The notes under the pieces were generated by a model. The model was not told the origin of the DNA, did not search any database, and saw only the letters and a list, made by a program, of their open reading frames with translations. The position numbers and the translations under genes are program-made. A DNA stretch of 64,000 bases from NCBI RefSeq assembly GCF_000276665.1, contig NW_004955459.1:13105106-13169105 (forward strand), written 5' to 3'. Numbering within the stretch: position 1 is the first letter of the stretch; every line of letters starts with the position of its first letter. Shown piece after piece: positions 47,895 to 58,865 of the stretch. This stretch comes from Chinchilla lanigera. Lineage: Eukaryota; Chordata; Mammalia; Rodentia; Chinchillidae.

Positions 47895-48020
47895 AAAAAA
47901 ATTGCAACTTCTGTAATCCTAACACTTGAGAGGTTGATGCTGGAGTCTGCTTGGACAACATAGTGAATTCAAGGACAGCCTGACCTATGTAGCATGAACA
48001 TATCTCAAAAAATACAATCA
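47895..48020 (+). mobile_element. Old B1 SINE, sense
   Basis: 'tctgtaatcctaacacttgag', 'tggacaacatagtg', 'aaggacagcctgacctatg' and 'atctcaaaaaata' follow B1 order. The first bases are missing. Confidence 0.8.
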
Positions 48021-48535
48021 TGTGAAAAAATCTGATTCAATAATATGTATGTTTTTTATTTTCTCCTACTCCAAAAATATATAAGCCATAAGGAATTAAT
48101 GTCAATAGCTCTTGTTCTTAGTACAGTATATATCTATAGTTCTCAGCTTGGTATCTGATAAATAGTAGTTACTTTCATTTGTTAAATGAATCATACACTA
48201 AAATATATGTGGAAAATGTAAAAAGCAATCAAGTATTAGGAAATAATTATAATACAATCAATTTTACTATGAGTAAATGATATTTCTGAAAATGTCCAAT
48301 TACAGGTAAATGTGTAATACTGAGACTGTGTAGACATTTTGTTAGAATTCTATTGTTCTGCTAAAATACTTAATAAACTGAACAGAGGAAGAGTTTATTT
48401 TGGATCATGGTTTCAGGGCTTTTCATACATAATCAACTGGCTCCATTGCTTTAGGTCTGAGACAAATCAGAAATATCATGACAGATAGTTATGAAAAGGA
48501 ATGCTGCTTACTTCAAGACAGCCAAGAGAGAAGAA

Positions 48536-49083
48536 GATGAAGATGGAGACGAAAATGAAGACAAAGAAGAAAGAGAAGGAGAAGGACAAGCAGAAGGAGA
48601 AGGGGAAGGGGAAGGGGAAGGGGAAGGAGAAGGGGAAGGAAAAGGAAGGGGAGGGGGAAGGGGAAGGAGAAGGAGAAGGGGAAGGGGAAGGCAAAGATGA
48701 AGAAGAAAGAAGAAGAAGAAGAAGAAGAAGAAGAAGAAGAAGAAGAAGAAGAAGAAGAAGAAGAAGAAGAAGAAGAAGAAGAANNNNNNNNNNNNNNNNN
48801 NNNNNNNNNNNNNNNNNNNNNNNNNNNNNNNNNNNNNNNNNNNNNNNNNNNNNNNNNNNNNNNNNNNNNNNNNNNNNNNNNNNAGAAGAAGAAGAAGAAG
48901 AAGAAGAAGAAGAAGAAGAAGAAGAAGAAGAAGAAGAAGAAGAAGAAGAAGAACAAGAACAAGAAGAACAAGAAGAAGAAGGAGCAGGAGGAGGAGGAGG
49001 AGGAGGAGGAGGAGGAGGAGGAGAGACAGAGAGAAAGAGAGAGAGATAGAGATGAGAGAGAGAGAGAGAGAGAGGCAAAAGGA
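48536..49083 (+). repeat. Long purine-rich microsatellite: (GGGGAA)n, (GAA)n, (GGA)n, (GA)n
   Basis: The plus strand is almost all purine for about 450 sequenced bases plus a 100-N gap. It moves from GGGGAAGG-type hexamers to pure (GAA/AAG)n either side of the gap, then (GAACAA), (GGA)n and (GA)n. Translations give poly-Glu, poly-Lys, poly-Arg or, on the minus strand, poly-Ser, poly-Leu and poly-Phe in every frame. None is a gene. It sits in the part of the MaLR LTR that is purine-rich in related copies, so it probably grew from that. Confidence 0.97.
48784..48883. other. Assembly gap (100 N)
   Basis: Exactly 100 Ns inside a pure (GAA)n tract, so the true array length is unknown. Confidence 0.99.
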
Positions 49084-49128
49084 AAGCACATGTGAGGAAG
49101 GAGTTGGGGAAATGATATAGTCCCCAAT

Positions 49129-49222
49129 GGGCTGGGGATATAGCTCAATGGCACAAGTGCCTACCTGACAAGCAAAAGGCCTGAGTTTGATTCCTGGTAC
49201 CAAAAAATAAAAAAAATAAAAA
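49129..49222 (+). mobile_element. ID SINE, sense
   Basis: 'gggctggggatatagctcaatgg' (in outline), 'tgcctacctgacaagc' and 'tgattcctggtacc' are followed by an A-rich tail with (AAAAAAT). Near-duplicate flanks 'atatagtcc' and 'atacagtcc' are present. It lies just after the purine repeat. Confidence 0.92.
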
Positions 49223-49224
49223 TA

Positions 49225-49868
49225 CAGTCCTTGTGGCGCATTGACCACTGGTAGTCAACTTATAACCCCCAGCTGAACTGAGTAAGCATGGTGCTGGGTG
49301 GGGCACTTTGAGGGGCTTTGGTCCTCATTTTGAGCATCACTTCCTGGCTTTAGAGGGGAAGATGGTGCACTGCCGGTTTCCTGAAGAAGCTTTGGCTTCC
49401 CTAGTGGGAACTTGGCCATCTTGATCAATGGAGGATCTCAGGACCTCACTGTTGCTGAGGATGGCTGTGGTACCTTTCAGGGGAGCTCTGGATCTTCTGA
49501 GTATCGCCTCCTGGCTCCAGTGCATATTCCTCAGTCTGCTGGCACAGATCCTTCATCCTGCTGGCACAGACATTCTGGTTTCCACCACTGACCTTTGGGC
49601 CATCCCAGCATAAATCCATGAAACCAGCCTGCATGAGACATTGTCATGGGCTCTAGGCTTCCAGTTGGACTCATGGGAGGCACTGTTATGAGCTTTAGGC
49701 CCTAAGTTAGACTTATGCAAGACATTATTGCAGGACCCAGGCCCTCAGTTGGATTTTTGTTTTGTGGACAGATTTTTCTGCACTCTTTTGCATATCATTC
49801 TTTGGGTGATTATTCCAAATAATCTTATACAATATATGGCCTGTATTATATTGCGTTCCATTGCAAAA
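49225..49868 (-). mobile_element. Dispersed LTR-like repeat (copy 2), inverted relative to copy 1
   Basis: Reverse complement matches 38225-38790. Examples are 'gcctgcatgagacattg' with 'tcatgggctctaggc' here, 'ggctccagtgcatattcctc' and 'gaggatggctgtggtacc'. Repeated 'ctggcacagatccttcatcc/ctggcacagacattctgg' shows internal duplication. Inserted in the 3' LTR of the MaLR element. Confidence 0.65.
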
Positions 49869-50300
49869 AATCCCCCAAACCAACAGTCTCCAAGAGCTCC
49901 CCTATAACACCTAATGTTTCATGTAAGCCTCACCTTCTAAAAGCCCATGCAGTGATAAACTCATTGTGGATTAATACACGGGTAAAATTAGCACCCTCAT
50001 GATTACATTACTTCACCAAACACAACCAGTGGGACTATGGGGTCATTTTAAATCCAAACCACAACATTCTGCCTTTGGACCCTAGGGGCTCACATTTATC
50101 TTATAATGTAAAGTGCTTTCTGTCTATCCTCAAGAACTGCCAAAACCTTAACAGTCAGCATTGTTCAAAAGTTCAAGGCCAAGGGCTTCTCTGAAAATTA
50201 AGCTGAACTCTTAGCTGTGAGCTCCTGTAAAAATCAAACAAGTTAAATGCTCCCAAGATACAATGCTATAGGTAAAGCATGTGCTTTCCAAAAAGGAGGG

Positions 50301-50767
50301 TGTCTTACTTACATTCTTCATTGATGAAACAAAATACCTGGCAAAGGTAAAGGTAAAGTTTTAATGTAGCTCTGTTTGTAGAGATTTTAGTTCAGAGTTG
50401 GCTGGCTCCAAAGCAGGATCGCATGGCAGAGGGACATCACAGAGAAGAAAAGTAGTTCATGGCATGGCAGGCGGGAGGCCAGAAATGCAACTAGAGACCA
50501 ACAGCAGCACTCTTTCTGTTCCTTATATTCTTCCTAGGCTACACATCCCTAGGGTAGATAGTACTCATACCCACAGTGGGCCTTCCCATTAGCCATACCC
50601 AGAACTATGCCAAACCAAACAGTGGACTAATTTACTAACCATAAACCCTTGATCCCAGCATCACACACATAAGCACAGAATCATGCACTTTAGATCCAGC
50701 TACCCCTGAAAAGCTCCAAGTATGTCTACATGAGGCTTTAGGGGACATCTAAACAAAAACTATAACA
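50301..50767 (-). mobile_element. MaLR solo LTR, antisense, nested in MaLR internal region
   Basis: It begins TGTCTTACTTAC, contains 'ttagttcagagttggctggc' and 'atgaggctttaggggacatc', and ends 'aaaaactataaca', the complement of TGTTATAG. Five-bp flanks GAGGG (50296-50300) and AAGGG (50768-50772) match at 4 of 5. At 467 bp it is longer than the 46.1-kb copy. Confidence 0.88.
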
Positions 50768-51825
50768 AAGGGACAGGAAAATGAAAAGGAAATTTTGACT
50801 GAAGTGAGATAGAAACAGAGTACAGAAAACATTGAAAGCTGTAGCTCCCTGTCTGGGATCTAGGACACATGCTAGTAATATTAGAGCTCCAAAGATTTGG
50901 CCTTACCTCAAAGTTCAGGGTAGCTGCCTGTTACTTGGCTTCTTAGGCAGGCTCTTCTCACTGTTTGTAGTTTTTCTTCGCATACATTCACTGCTTGTGG
51001 CATCTCTAATCTCATCTCATTGCCACTGAAGTTTTTGGCTTCATTTTCAACACTTTCTGCAGTGCTTCTCAAGGGATGCTGGCAGGAACTTCAGCTCTGT
51101 CATATATTTCTGGTTTTGTAGGCCTTCATTTGAAATCTTGGCAGAAGTCTCCGTGGTTCTGTGATAATTGCATTCCACAGACCTACAAAATCAGCCTCAC
51201 GTGGATGGCACCAATGTCTGCCCAGTGTTAGTAGCAGGTGGGACCACTTGGCCCATGGATGCAGTGGCTTTTCAGTGACTGGATAGCTAAATATGTGGAT
51301 ACACTTTTCTAGGTGGACTTATATAAGCAATGTACCCTAGTACACTCACAAAGAAAATACCGTCAAATGGTTTATACATTACCCTCTTATGCCATTGGTG
51401 AAATCTGGCCAACACTTGAGATGACTTCTAGAGATATTTCCAATTTTGCCTATGCAATTTTTCTTTTTAATGGCACTAATATCTTCACCAAATATACTTT
51501 CTATAATTACACATATAGTTCTTTTCTAGACAAATGTTGTTTCAAATTTTTCTTCCCTGCTTTTTTTCATCCTAATTCTCACTGCAATCTCCTACAAGTA
51601 TCGAGCAATAGCCTTGCTGCAATGTGAATGTTAGCCTGCTTTGAAATTTCCTCCACCGTATAAATTTTTCCATCATCTTTAAATTCAGCCTCACACAAAA
51701 TTTCATGGCATGGAGAAAGGAACTCAAATCTTTGCCAAAATGTAATACAAATGCCCTATAGTCCAATTCCTAATTGAGTTTTCATTTCCATCTGAAACCT
51801 CATGAACTTTATCCTCTGAATTTCT

Positions 51826-52384
51826 TTTTTCTTTCTTTTTTTTTGTCCTATCTTGAGACAGGGTCTTGCCATGCAGTTCAGGCTGGCCTTGAGCTCATTT
51901 TGTAGTTGTTATAGTTTGTGTCTGCATGTCCCCCCAAAGCCTCATGCAGTCATGGGACAGGCCACTAGAGTTTATCATTGATCCATGGTCCAGTGCTGGG
52001 ATTATGGGTGTGAGTATGCACCCACTCTGAGGCTGGTAGTTTGCATGCAGTGTAAGGGAGGGAAAAAGGCTTGCTCTTCCCCGCTACTACTCCTCCTTTT
52101 GCTGTTGTGGCTCTTGCTATTTTCTACTGCCATGAACTTTTGCCCTCTCCCATGTACCTCCCTGACTTGGAGCCAACCAAGTATGGACTGAAAACTCCAC
52201 AAACTGTGAGCGAGCTAAATAAACCTTTCCTTACTTAATTTTGGGTGTTGCATATTTTCTCTCAGCAACAAGGGAAAAGTAACCAAAACAGGAGCCCAGG
52301 CTGGTCTCTACCTTGCAATGATCCTCCTGCCTCTGCCTCCTAAGTGCTGGGATTACAGATGTGTGCCACCACACCTGGTGTACT
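51826..52384 (-). mobile_element. B1 SINE, antisense, split by a MaLR LTR
   Basis: The B1 complement 'ttgagacagggtcttgcc' through 'ttgagctcattttgtag' stops at 51906 and resumes at 52291 with 'cccaggctggtctctacc', 'ctgggattacagatg' and 'caccacacctgg'. CTCTGAATTTCT flanks the whole at 51814-51825 and 52385-52396, exact. Confidence 0.96.
51907..52290 (+). mobile_element. MaLR solo LTR inside B1
   Basis: A 384-bp LTR, TGTTATAGTTTG to GTAACCAAAACA, has 'agtatggactgaaaac' and 'gctaaataaacctttcc' with an AATAAA signal. Flanks GTAGT (51902-51906) and GGAGC (52291-52295) are each one change from the GTAGC expected in B1. The 5-bp size fits an ERVL-type integrase. Confidence 0.95.
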
Positions 52385-52411
52385 CTCTGAATTTCTATCA
52401 GCTTTCTTTTT

Positions 52412-52640
52412 ATATATATTTTTTATTTTAAAGAGACAAAAAGTGGACAAAAATGAAATAAAAATGATGCAGAATTTTAAAACAAGATGATAGGAAATTA
52501 ACAATGGTTATTATATTGCATTGTTATCTTCAAAGTAGTTGCCTGGATTACCAGGGACAGGCATGCAAAACTGATGAAACACTGTAAGCACTACAGTTCC
52601 TTTCAATGAACTAGTTGAAATTAGTCTAATTTCTAGTACA
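52412..52640 (-). mobile_element. L1 3'-terminal fragment, antisense (copy E)
   Basis: 'ttttattttaaagagac', 'gatgcagaattttaaaac', 'aatggttattatattgcat' and 'cttcaaagtagttgcc' lead to 'caatgaactagttgaaatt'. Reverse-complemented, it matches the sense L1 tail from about 8195 to 8374 nearly throughout. It is the best bridge between the short copies and that L1. Inserted in the MaLR internal region. Confidence 0.85.
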
Positions 52641-53075
52641 ATTATCTAAGCTATTTTGTGTATTCTCTTCAAAATCACCCATGAGGCCCTGTTTACAACA
52701 TTTTAGTGCTTCTGCGTCCCATATTTCCAAATCTTTCTAACCATCTCCTGTAAACTAGGTTGGTTATAATTATTAGCATGTACAGTCATAGAAACTATTA
52801 TAGTGTACTTACAGTAATGACCCTACTTCTCAGTACCAATTTTCTGTATTAGTTTTCCATTGCTGGGGAAAAAAATACCCAGGAATAGCAACTTAAAAGA
52901 AGAAGAGATTTATTTTGGCTCATGTTTGCAGAAGTTTTAGTCCATAGTTAGCTGGCTTTATCGCTTTTAGACCCGTGGTAAAGCGGAATCATCGTGGTGG
53001 GAGACAGTGTCAAAGGAAAGCCGTCATTGTGGCCCGGAAACAGACAGGGAAAGAGCCAGTGCCCCAGAGGAAGGT

Positions 53076-53533
53076 GCGTATTTTGTGGTATACATGCACA
53101 CAATACTCATCACTGGTGGTCACTTAGGTTGATTCAAAATGTTGGTTATTGTGAATAGAGCTGAAGTGACCATGGGTGTTCATATATCTGAGACATTAGG
53201 AATTTTATGTTATTTTTGATAGTGGAAGGATTAATTTACATTCCTGCCAAAAAGTGTGCAAGGGTTTCCTTTTTAATGTATCCTTTCCAGCACATGTTAT
53301 CTTTGTCTTTTTAATAAAGCCATAGTAACAGGTATGAATTCCTTTCTGAATATGATATTAATGTGCATTTATCTGATGATCATTGATCGTGAACATTTTT
53401 TTGACAGACTAGCTGACCATTTTATGTCTTTTGAGAAATACAACTTCAGATTTTTGCCCACTGTTTGACCGGGTTAAAATCTGACTGTTGAGTTTCTTAT
53501 ATACTTTCAGTAGAAGCCTCTAATCCTACATGT
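53076..53533 (-). mobile_element. LINE-1 fragment, antisense
   Basis: The antisense ORF2 3' part is readable: 'ttattgtgaatagagctg', 'ttacattcctgccaaaaag', 'cctttccagcacatgttatc' and 'gtgcatttatctgatgatc', then 'gagtttcttatatactttc'. It abuts the truncated MaLR LTR. Confidence 0.85.
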
Positions 53534-53894
53534 GATGTATCAGTCAGAGCTCATTAGAGAAACATTTTATGCAAGATAAACAAATTATAAAGATTTAAAT
53601 AATTAGCTTACAGTGTCTGTCCACAGAATCAGACGTGAAAGAGTGCAAAATGTCAGTTTGCACGGTCCATTCCGTCCAGTTGAAAGTCTGAACATTCCAT
53701 CCAGCTGAAGGTCTATATCTCAATGTAGTGTCCCATGTGAGTCCTGGAGGCTGAAGGGTCTTCACTGGAGGTCAGGAGGTGACATCCAAAGTGAAGGTGA
53801 AGAATGGAGCTCCTCCAAAGAAGCAGAAGCGAATCTTCCTTTATTCATGTCCCTTTTATACCACTCAGTTATCCCATGAAAACTATCAGGTCAT
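53534..53894 (+). mobile_element. Dispersed LTR-like repeat (copy 3), probable
   Basis: It opens 'cagtcagagctcattagag', has 'gtccagttgaaagtctg', 'catccagctgaaggtc', 'gtcccatgtgagtcc' and 'tcactggaggtcaggagg'. This sub-repeat style and order is shared with copy 1 at 38.2 kb. It is more diverged. Confidence 0.5.
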
Positions 53895-54085
53895 AGTGCA
53901 ATCCAACTAGAAATCAGTGGCAAAAGAAACAATAAAATTTATACAATTAAATTGTACAACATACATTTATTGTATATTTTGAGTTATACTTTCTAGAATC
54001 AAGCCACATGGTCAGTGCAATCTATCAGAACCTATGGGACACGATGAAGGCAATCCCAGAGAAAAGGAATAGCTGTGAATTCCTA
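53895..54085 (+). mobile_element. LINE-1 ORF2 fragment, sense
   Basis: 'tgcaatccaactagaaatc', 'aacctatgggacacgatgaag' and 'agctgtgaattcc' match the sense ORF2 stretch near 5040-5100 of the U6-linked L1. It is short and opposite in strand to its neighbours. Confidence 0.7.
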
Positions 54086-54299
54086 CTGCTTCATTCATTT
54101 CTTCAATCTATCTTTAACTTCAAACTTATTTTTCTGTCGGTTTGTTCCTGATTGCCAGAAATCTACTCCTTTTTTCTCTTTGTCAAGATGTCATTTTCCA
54201 GATAGGGTTAGGGTCTGGATTCTGGATCATGGAGAGGCAGACTTTTGCTGTGGATCACTGCAAATTTTGCTGCTATCTTCTGTCCCTGAATTCTTTTAT
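54086..54299. other. T-rich unassigned spacer
   Basis: It lies between a sense and an antisense L1 fragment and ends in a T-run. Nothing recognised. Confidence 0.4.
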
Positions 54300-55507
54300 T
54301 TTTTTTTTTTTGCCCTTTTTTTTCCGTTTTCTGATTGAGATAGAAGTCATACATCTTAAGGGAAGGCATTTTATTAATTTAATACATGTATACAATATAT
54401 AAAAATCAAGTCAGGGCAATAAACATTTCCACACTGTACCCATTAATTACTTCTATGTATTGTGAATGCTACACTCTTCTAGTCATTTTGAAATATATGA
54501 GTACTCCTCCATACTACCCTATCCTACCATGCTAAAGAATTAAAAGTAATTCTTTTACCTGAACTATGCTTTGGAGTGCCTTACTGAACTTCTTTTCATA
54601 CTCTCTTCCCTGTTTTATTATTTTCCTTTCACTCATTTCCAGAATTTCATTCTGATCTTCTACAAAATTGATTTATTAGTTTCCAAAAATGAATGGGAAC
54701 AGATTGTATTTGTCTTGATTATTTTACTTAATATAATGATTTATGTGCATCCATATAGCTACAAATGACAGGATTTCATTGTTTATAACTGAACCGAATT
54801 CCACTCTATAAATATTGCACATTTGCTTTATTCATGTAATGAAGGACACCTAGATATTAATTCCATATTTTAACTTTTGCAAGTAGGGCTGCCACAAATA
54901 TGGGAATGCAAGGTCTTTTCTGGACATGATAATTTCATATCCTTTGAATATATACTCAGTAGTAGAAATCTTGGATACTATGACAATTCTATTTTTAGGT
55001 ATTGAGGAATGGCTATACTGTTTCCATAGTGATTATACTAATTTAAATTCCCACTAACTGTGTAAAAGCCCCATTTCTGTACGTCCTCGTGGGTAATTTT
55101 CTTTTTTTACTTTTAGATGTACCCATTATATTTGGGATGAGATGATACCTCATTTTCATTTTGTTTTGCATTTCTCTGAAGATATTAGCACTGCGTGCAA
55201 TTGTTGGCAATTTGTATGTTTTCTGTTGAGCAATGTCTTTTTAATTAGCTAGCATATTTTAAAAATGACATCTATTTTTGATGCTTGCAGTTTTGAGTTC
55301 ATTTTATATTGTGGGTATCAGTCTCCTGTCAGATGAATAGTTTTCAAATGTTTTCTCTCATAAAATTTTTGTCTTAATTCTGTTGCCTCCTTGCTAAGCG
55401 AAAGCTTTTTAGTTTGACAAAATCTCATTTGTCTGCTTTTATTTTTGTTACCCTGGTCTTTTGCATTCTACTAAAAGCTCTTTGGCTACAACTATATCTT
55501 AATGCAG

Positions 55508-55722
55508 TGATGAGATCAAATGCCCAAATTGCAACCCCAAACCCACTTATTGCAAATTGCTAAAACTGGAACTAAATTAAACCTGAATACTGGTGTTTTA
55601 GGTTAGGAGAAAAAGATCTGCTTTCTGATGCTTGGCTTTGTCTGCTAAGATGACCTGGCTGCGTGCTGACAGACAGGTCTCTGAGGGCCCGCTGGGGCAC
55701 ACATGCCACAGGTTCACCAACA
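55508..55722. mobile_element. Unidentified ~215-bp insertion in L1
   Basis: Here the antisense L1 order breaks off after 'atatcttaatgcag' and resumes at 'tgtctttgcattttccc'. The insert is GC-richer, beginning 'tgatgagatcaaatgcccaa' and ending 'ggttcaccaaca'. Its complement would run TGTTGGTG...CTCATCA, an LTR-like TG...CA pair. No clear duplication is seen and the family is not recognised. Confidence 0.45.
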
Positions 55723-56382
55723 CTGTCTTTGCATTTTCCCTATGATTTATATGTAGTGATTTCATAGTTCCAGCTTTAACATTTATGCTTCTCATCCATT
55801 TTGAATTGATTTTTATGTAGGCTGAGAGGAACAGAACTAATTTAGTCTTATATATCCAATTCTTCCATCACCGTTAATTTAGAGTGTGTTTTCTCCATTG
55901 CAAGGTCTTAGTTGGCACCTTTGTTAAAAACTGGTTGACTAAATGATTGGGGATTAATTTCTTGACTCTGTTTAGTTCCATCTATAAGTAGGATTTTATT
56001 CCAGCACCTTGCTGTTTTAGTGACAGGAACTTTTTACTATATTTTGAAAGTAGGAATTTTAATGCCTCTAGAATTACCCCGTACATACATACACCACAAC
56101 TCCCCAGCATTGTTCTGTAAGTCCAGAATCATCTGGACTGCCACATGAATTTAAGATTGTTGTTCTATTTCTATGTAGAAAATTATTGATATATGCTGAA
56201 AATTGAATTGATAGATGTCTTTGTGTAATATAGTTACATTAATAAAATTAATAAAATTGATTCTTGTAATCCAGGTACATGGGTATTGTTTTAGTTTGAT
56301 TTTGTCCTGTATAATTTTCTTCACTATTGTTTGATAATTTTTATGGTAGAAATCTTTTACTTTATTAAGTAAATTCATACAC

Positions 56383-56384
<2 letters not shown>

Positions 56385-56416
<32 letters not shown>
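56385..56416. repeat. (AC)16 microsatellite
   Basis: An uninterrupted (AC)n run of 32 bases within antisense L1. Confidence 0.98.
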
Positions 56417-56418
<2 letters not shown>

Positions 56419-57135
56419 GATAATAGGATTACTGTTCTTTTAAATGTTTCTGGAGTCAACTTGAGACCCTTTTCCATGTTAGCCAAGCTTTCTACCACTG
56501 AATTAAACCTCCAGGTCTTGCTTTCACAATTTCTTCTCAGTAAATTTATTATTAATGTGTAAAAATGCTATTTCTTTTGTTTTGCGGGTGGATTTTGTAT
56601 TCTACAACTTTACTGCATTTGTTTTTGAGTTAGAACACCTAAATATTCCTCTAGAAATGATTATATGTCTAAAATATGTCCATCTTCAAACATGGATTTT
56701 TAAAATTTTTCCTTTCCAATTTGAATGTCCCTCCTGTTTTTTTCTCTTGTCTCATCACTATTAATATTCCCAATATTATAATAAATAATACTAGTGGATA
56801 TGGATATTTTAAAAATTTTCCATGATCATAAAAGCAACACATTTAGCTTTTCCCGCATTATGATATTGGCTGTGGGTCTTTTCTCATACCATCAATAACA
56901 TTTTGAGGTATGTTTCCTCTATATCTAATTTGTTGAGATATTTTATCATGAAGTGATACAGGGCCTTATTGGAATATTTTCCTGTACCTGTCAAAATGAT
57001 CATATCATTTTTGCCCTTACTCCATTTGATGAGTAATTGTTGAAGCATACTTGCATCCTTGAGATTAATCCCACTTGATGGTGGTGTGTAATTTGAGAAT
57101 GTGTTATTCATATTGGTTTGGTTGATTTTATTGAG

Positions 57136-57146
<11 letters not shown>

Positions 57147-57167
<21 letters not shown>

Positions 57168-57251
57168 GTTTTTCTCCGGTACCAGGAACTGAACTCAAGA
57201 CCTTGCGCTTGCCAGGCAGGCGCTTTGCTGCTGAGCTAAATCCCCGGCCCC
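57147..57251 (-). mobile_element. ID SINE, antisense, perfect 19-bp duplication, in L1
   Basis: A (TTTTG)n tail is followed by 'ctccggtaccaggaactg', 'cttgcgcttgccaggcaggc' and 'gctgagctaaatccccggcc'. TTATTGAGAATTTTTGTTT flanks it exactly at 57128-57146 and 57252-57270. Young. Confidence 0.98.
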
Positions 57252-58865
57252 TTATTGAGAATTTTTGTTTCTCTGTTTGTGATATGTATCTGCAGTTTTT
57301 TGTTTGGTTTTGTTTTGTGTTTTTCTTTGTCTGGTTTTAGTATTGGGAAAAAGCCATCTCTGCAAGAAGTTTGGCATATTTCTTTTGACTTCAATTTTTG
57401 GAATAATTTAAGAAAAAGTGAAATTAGATATTTTTAAAATGTTCTATAAATTTCAACACTAAAGCCATCAGGTCCTGAGAGGTTTAGATAGGAAATTATT
57501 GATTACTGTTTCTGTCTCATTACTCATCTTAAGTTTGTTTAGATTTTCTAATTTTTGTACATTGCATGCGTTCTGAAATGTTCCAAGATTTCTCATTTTT
57601 TTTAACGTATACTTGTAATTTCTTATTACTTTCATTTCTGTGATATCTTGTGATGTGTTCTTTTTCCTCCTTGATTCTATTTATTTTGGCTTTTTTATCT
57701 TTTTTCTTAAGTAAGATAAGAGGTTGTCAATTTTATTTACTCTTTTGTAGAACTAAATATTTTATCTTTGCATTTACTTTTAATTGCACTATGTTTCATC
57801 TACTGATTTTTATTATTTTCCCTTTAACTAACTTTAGGTTTGATTTGTCCCTACTTTTTAAGTCTTTGATGTGTTTTGTGAGGTTCTCTACTTGAGATCC
57901 TTCTTCTTTTAATGTACATGTAAATTAGTATAAAATTCCTTCTCAGTAGTGCTTTGATATAACCTAGATTTTAACATCTTGTCATTTTCATTCATATCTA
58001 GGATATTTTTCTTTCTAATTTAATTTCTTTAGTTACATATATACTTGTCATTCAGGTGTATGTTAATCAATTTCCACGTTTGTATCCTTTTGGTTCTTCC
58101 TGATTTTCAGTTAGATTTCATTGCTGTCTAAGTAGATACATGATATGAATTAATTCATTAAGAATTTATTGAGACTTGATTTGTTGTCTGACATGAGATC
58201 TGTGCTCAACAATGTTTCATTTGTTAATGAGAACATTTATATCCCATTGCCACTGAATGAAATATTCTATATGTTTGTTATGTCCATCTCCTTTATGGTA
58301 TGTTTCAACTCAGATGTTTGTTGATTGTAAGACTGAATGATCAACTATGTTAGATATCCTGTGTATACATACTTACATAATTTGCCCTTCTTTCACTTCT
58401 CTTTTCCCACGGTATCCTGTAAATCTAAACATATTTGCTTCACAATTTGTGTGATCCTAGGTAGGATGTATACATATTTGTAATTATTTTATTGAGAATG
58501 TGTTATTTTATTTTGAGAAAAAATGAATTTTACAAACTGGTATATCTTCTTTATCTCTTTTTCAAAGGTCTTCAAATTAATTTCAATTTGTCTGTTAAAA
58601 TTATAGGTACATCTGCTCAACTTTTGTTCCAATTTGCATGACATACTTTAACAGTCCATACACTTTCAGCCTATGTGTATCTTTACCAGTGAAATGAGTT
58701 TCTTTTAGCTAAGATATAGATGGTTTGGGTATGGTTATTTTTTTTTTTTAATGCATTCACCCAGTCTCTGGCTTTTGATTGGTCAACTTTATCCATTTGT
58801 ATTCTAACCTGTTATTTGTAAGTATGAACTTTCTCCTGTCATTTTATTAATTGTATTCTACATGT

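Larger units (their letters stand above)
48338..53075 (-). mobile_element. Near-complete MaLR retroelement, antisense, multiply interrupted
   Basis: Left to right on the plus strand it has a complemented 3' LTR (48338 to about 48535 and 49869-50066), a complemented internal region (50067-52842), then a complemented 5' LTR (52843 to about 53075, truncated against L1). Internal landmarks are 'ttctgcctttggaccc' just after the left LTR and 'agtaccaattttctgtattag' just before the right LTR. These are the junctions expected of MST/MLT1-type MaLR. No gag, pol or env frame is readable. It hosts a purine repeat, an ID, an LTR-like repeat, two MaLR solo LTRs, a B1 and an L1 tail. Confidence 0.82.
54300..58862 (-). 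mobile_element. Long old LINE-1, antisense
   Basis: It runs from the 3' UTR ('aatacatgtatacaatatat', 54383) through the ORF2 3' end ('gcaagtagggctgccacaaat', 54881) and RT landmarks. Those include 'caaaagctctttggctac'-like sequence at 55472, 'cttctcatccattttgaattg' at 55789, 'aaagccatcaggtcctgag' at 57462, and 'cccttctttcac' at 58386. It is interrupted at 55508-55722 and by an ID at 57147-57251. No frame is intact. Confidence 0.87.

Noticed and set aside
48476..49248. Long open frames on both strands around 48.5-49.2 kb (132 to 246 codons)
   Set aside because: They are translations of the purine microsatellite in all frames, giving homopolymer Glu, Lys, Ser, Leu or Phe runs and crossing a 100-N gap. 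This is low-complexity DNA, not genes.
52980..53070. A short GC-richer stretch resembling an exon ('cggaatcatcgtggtggg')
   Set aside because: It falls in the complemented MaLR 5' LTR, in the segment that reads similarly in other MaLR copies.
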